Of a stretch of 5,427 bases of DNA, positions 5,342-5,427 are shown in pieces. Both the position numbers and the translations under genes were made by a program. This DNA comes from Candidatus Krumholzibacteriia bacterium (GTDB lineage: Bacteria > Krumholzibacteriota > Krumholzibacteriia > LZORAL124-64-63), in contig JALUJS010000097.1 of NCBI GenBank assembly GCA_027056825.1, positions 1 through 5,427 on the forward strand. The letters run 5' to 3'. The notes below the pieces were generated by a model. That model was not told the origin of the DNA, did not search any database, and saw only the letters and a list, made by a program, of their open reading frames with translations. Position 1 is the stretch's first letter; every line of letters begins with the position of its first letter.

Positions 5342-5427
5342 CTAGGACCTTACGCCCAGCAGGTTGATGTCCTTGATTTCGCCGCCGGAGGCGACCTTCT
5401 GCAGATCCTCGATGACCTGCGCCAAGT
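5342..5427 (-). CDS. porA: Pyruvate:ferredoxin oxidoreductase, alpha subunit, C-terminal end only
   Basis: Reading in from the right edge on the minus strand, 27 complete codons encode LAQVIEDLQKVASGG and then EIKDINLLGVRS, ended by TAG at 5344-5342. The DINLLGV ending is characteristic of PorA alpha subunits, and the gene sits directly upstream of porB in the usual por order. Only the tail is in the window, so nothing can be said about the catalytic part or about whether other subunits are fused to it. Confidence 0.85.
   Translation of the reverse strand, partial: LAQVIEDLQKVASGGEIKDINLLGVRS

Overview
The window comes from a GC-rich bacterial chromosome. Two of its proteins carry classical Sec signal peptides, one of them looks like an outer-membrane beta-barrel, and a pyruvate:ferredoxin oxidoreductase is encoded at the right end. 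Together these suggest a Gram-negative, at least facultatively anaerobic bacterium. The unfamiliar, Cys-rich secreted protein would fit an under-sampled lineage such as a candidate phylum of the FCB group, but that placement is inference and cannot be proved here. No mobile elements, CRISPR arrays, rRNA or tRNA genes were seen.

Layout from left to right: (1) the 3' end of folP (dihydropteroate synthase) on the + strand, to 340. (2) A two-gene minus-strand unit: an asparagine-synthase-like protein (3316 to 1466), followed with a TTGA stop/start overlap by a signal-peptide-bearing putative outer-membrane beta-barrel protein (1469 to 291). The barrel gene's 3' end runs 50 bp into the end of convergent folP. 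(3) A 219-bp AT-richer divergent intergenic region (3317-3535) with a near-consensus sigma70 promoter for the + strand, a perfect 14-bp palindrome upstream of it and a perfect hairpin in the untranslated leader. (4) A + strand gene (3536-4294) for a 252-residue secreted cysteine-rich protein of unknown function, followed by a strong intrinsic terminator. (5) A minus-strand por unit: the C-terminal end of porA (from the right edge to 5342) and complete porB (5325-4384), converging on the same terminator.

FolP and PorAB are housekeeping enzymes (folate synthesis; pyruvate oxidation to acetyl-CoA with ferredoxin reduction). The part worth a second look is the central block. The asparagine-synthase-like protein keeps an ATP-pyrophosphatase domain but has lost the recognisable glutaminase residues (no Cys2, no NGEIYN-type motif). 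It is translationally coupled to an envelope protein and divergent from a secreted Cys-rich protein that has its own apparently regulated promoter. This could be a small envelope or secreted-product system whose synthetase makes an amide other than asparagine; that is a hypothesis only. No lasso-peptide precursor, PqqD-like or transglutaminase-like gene is present within the window.
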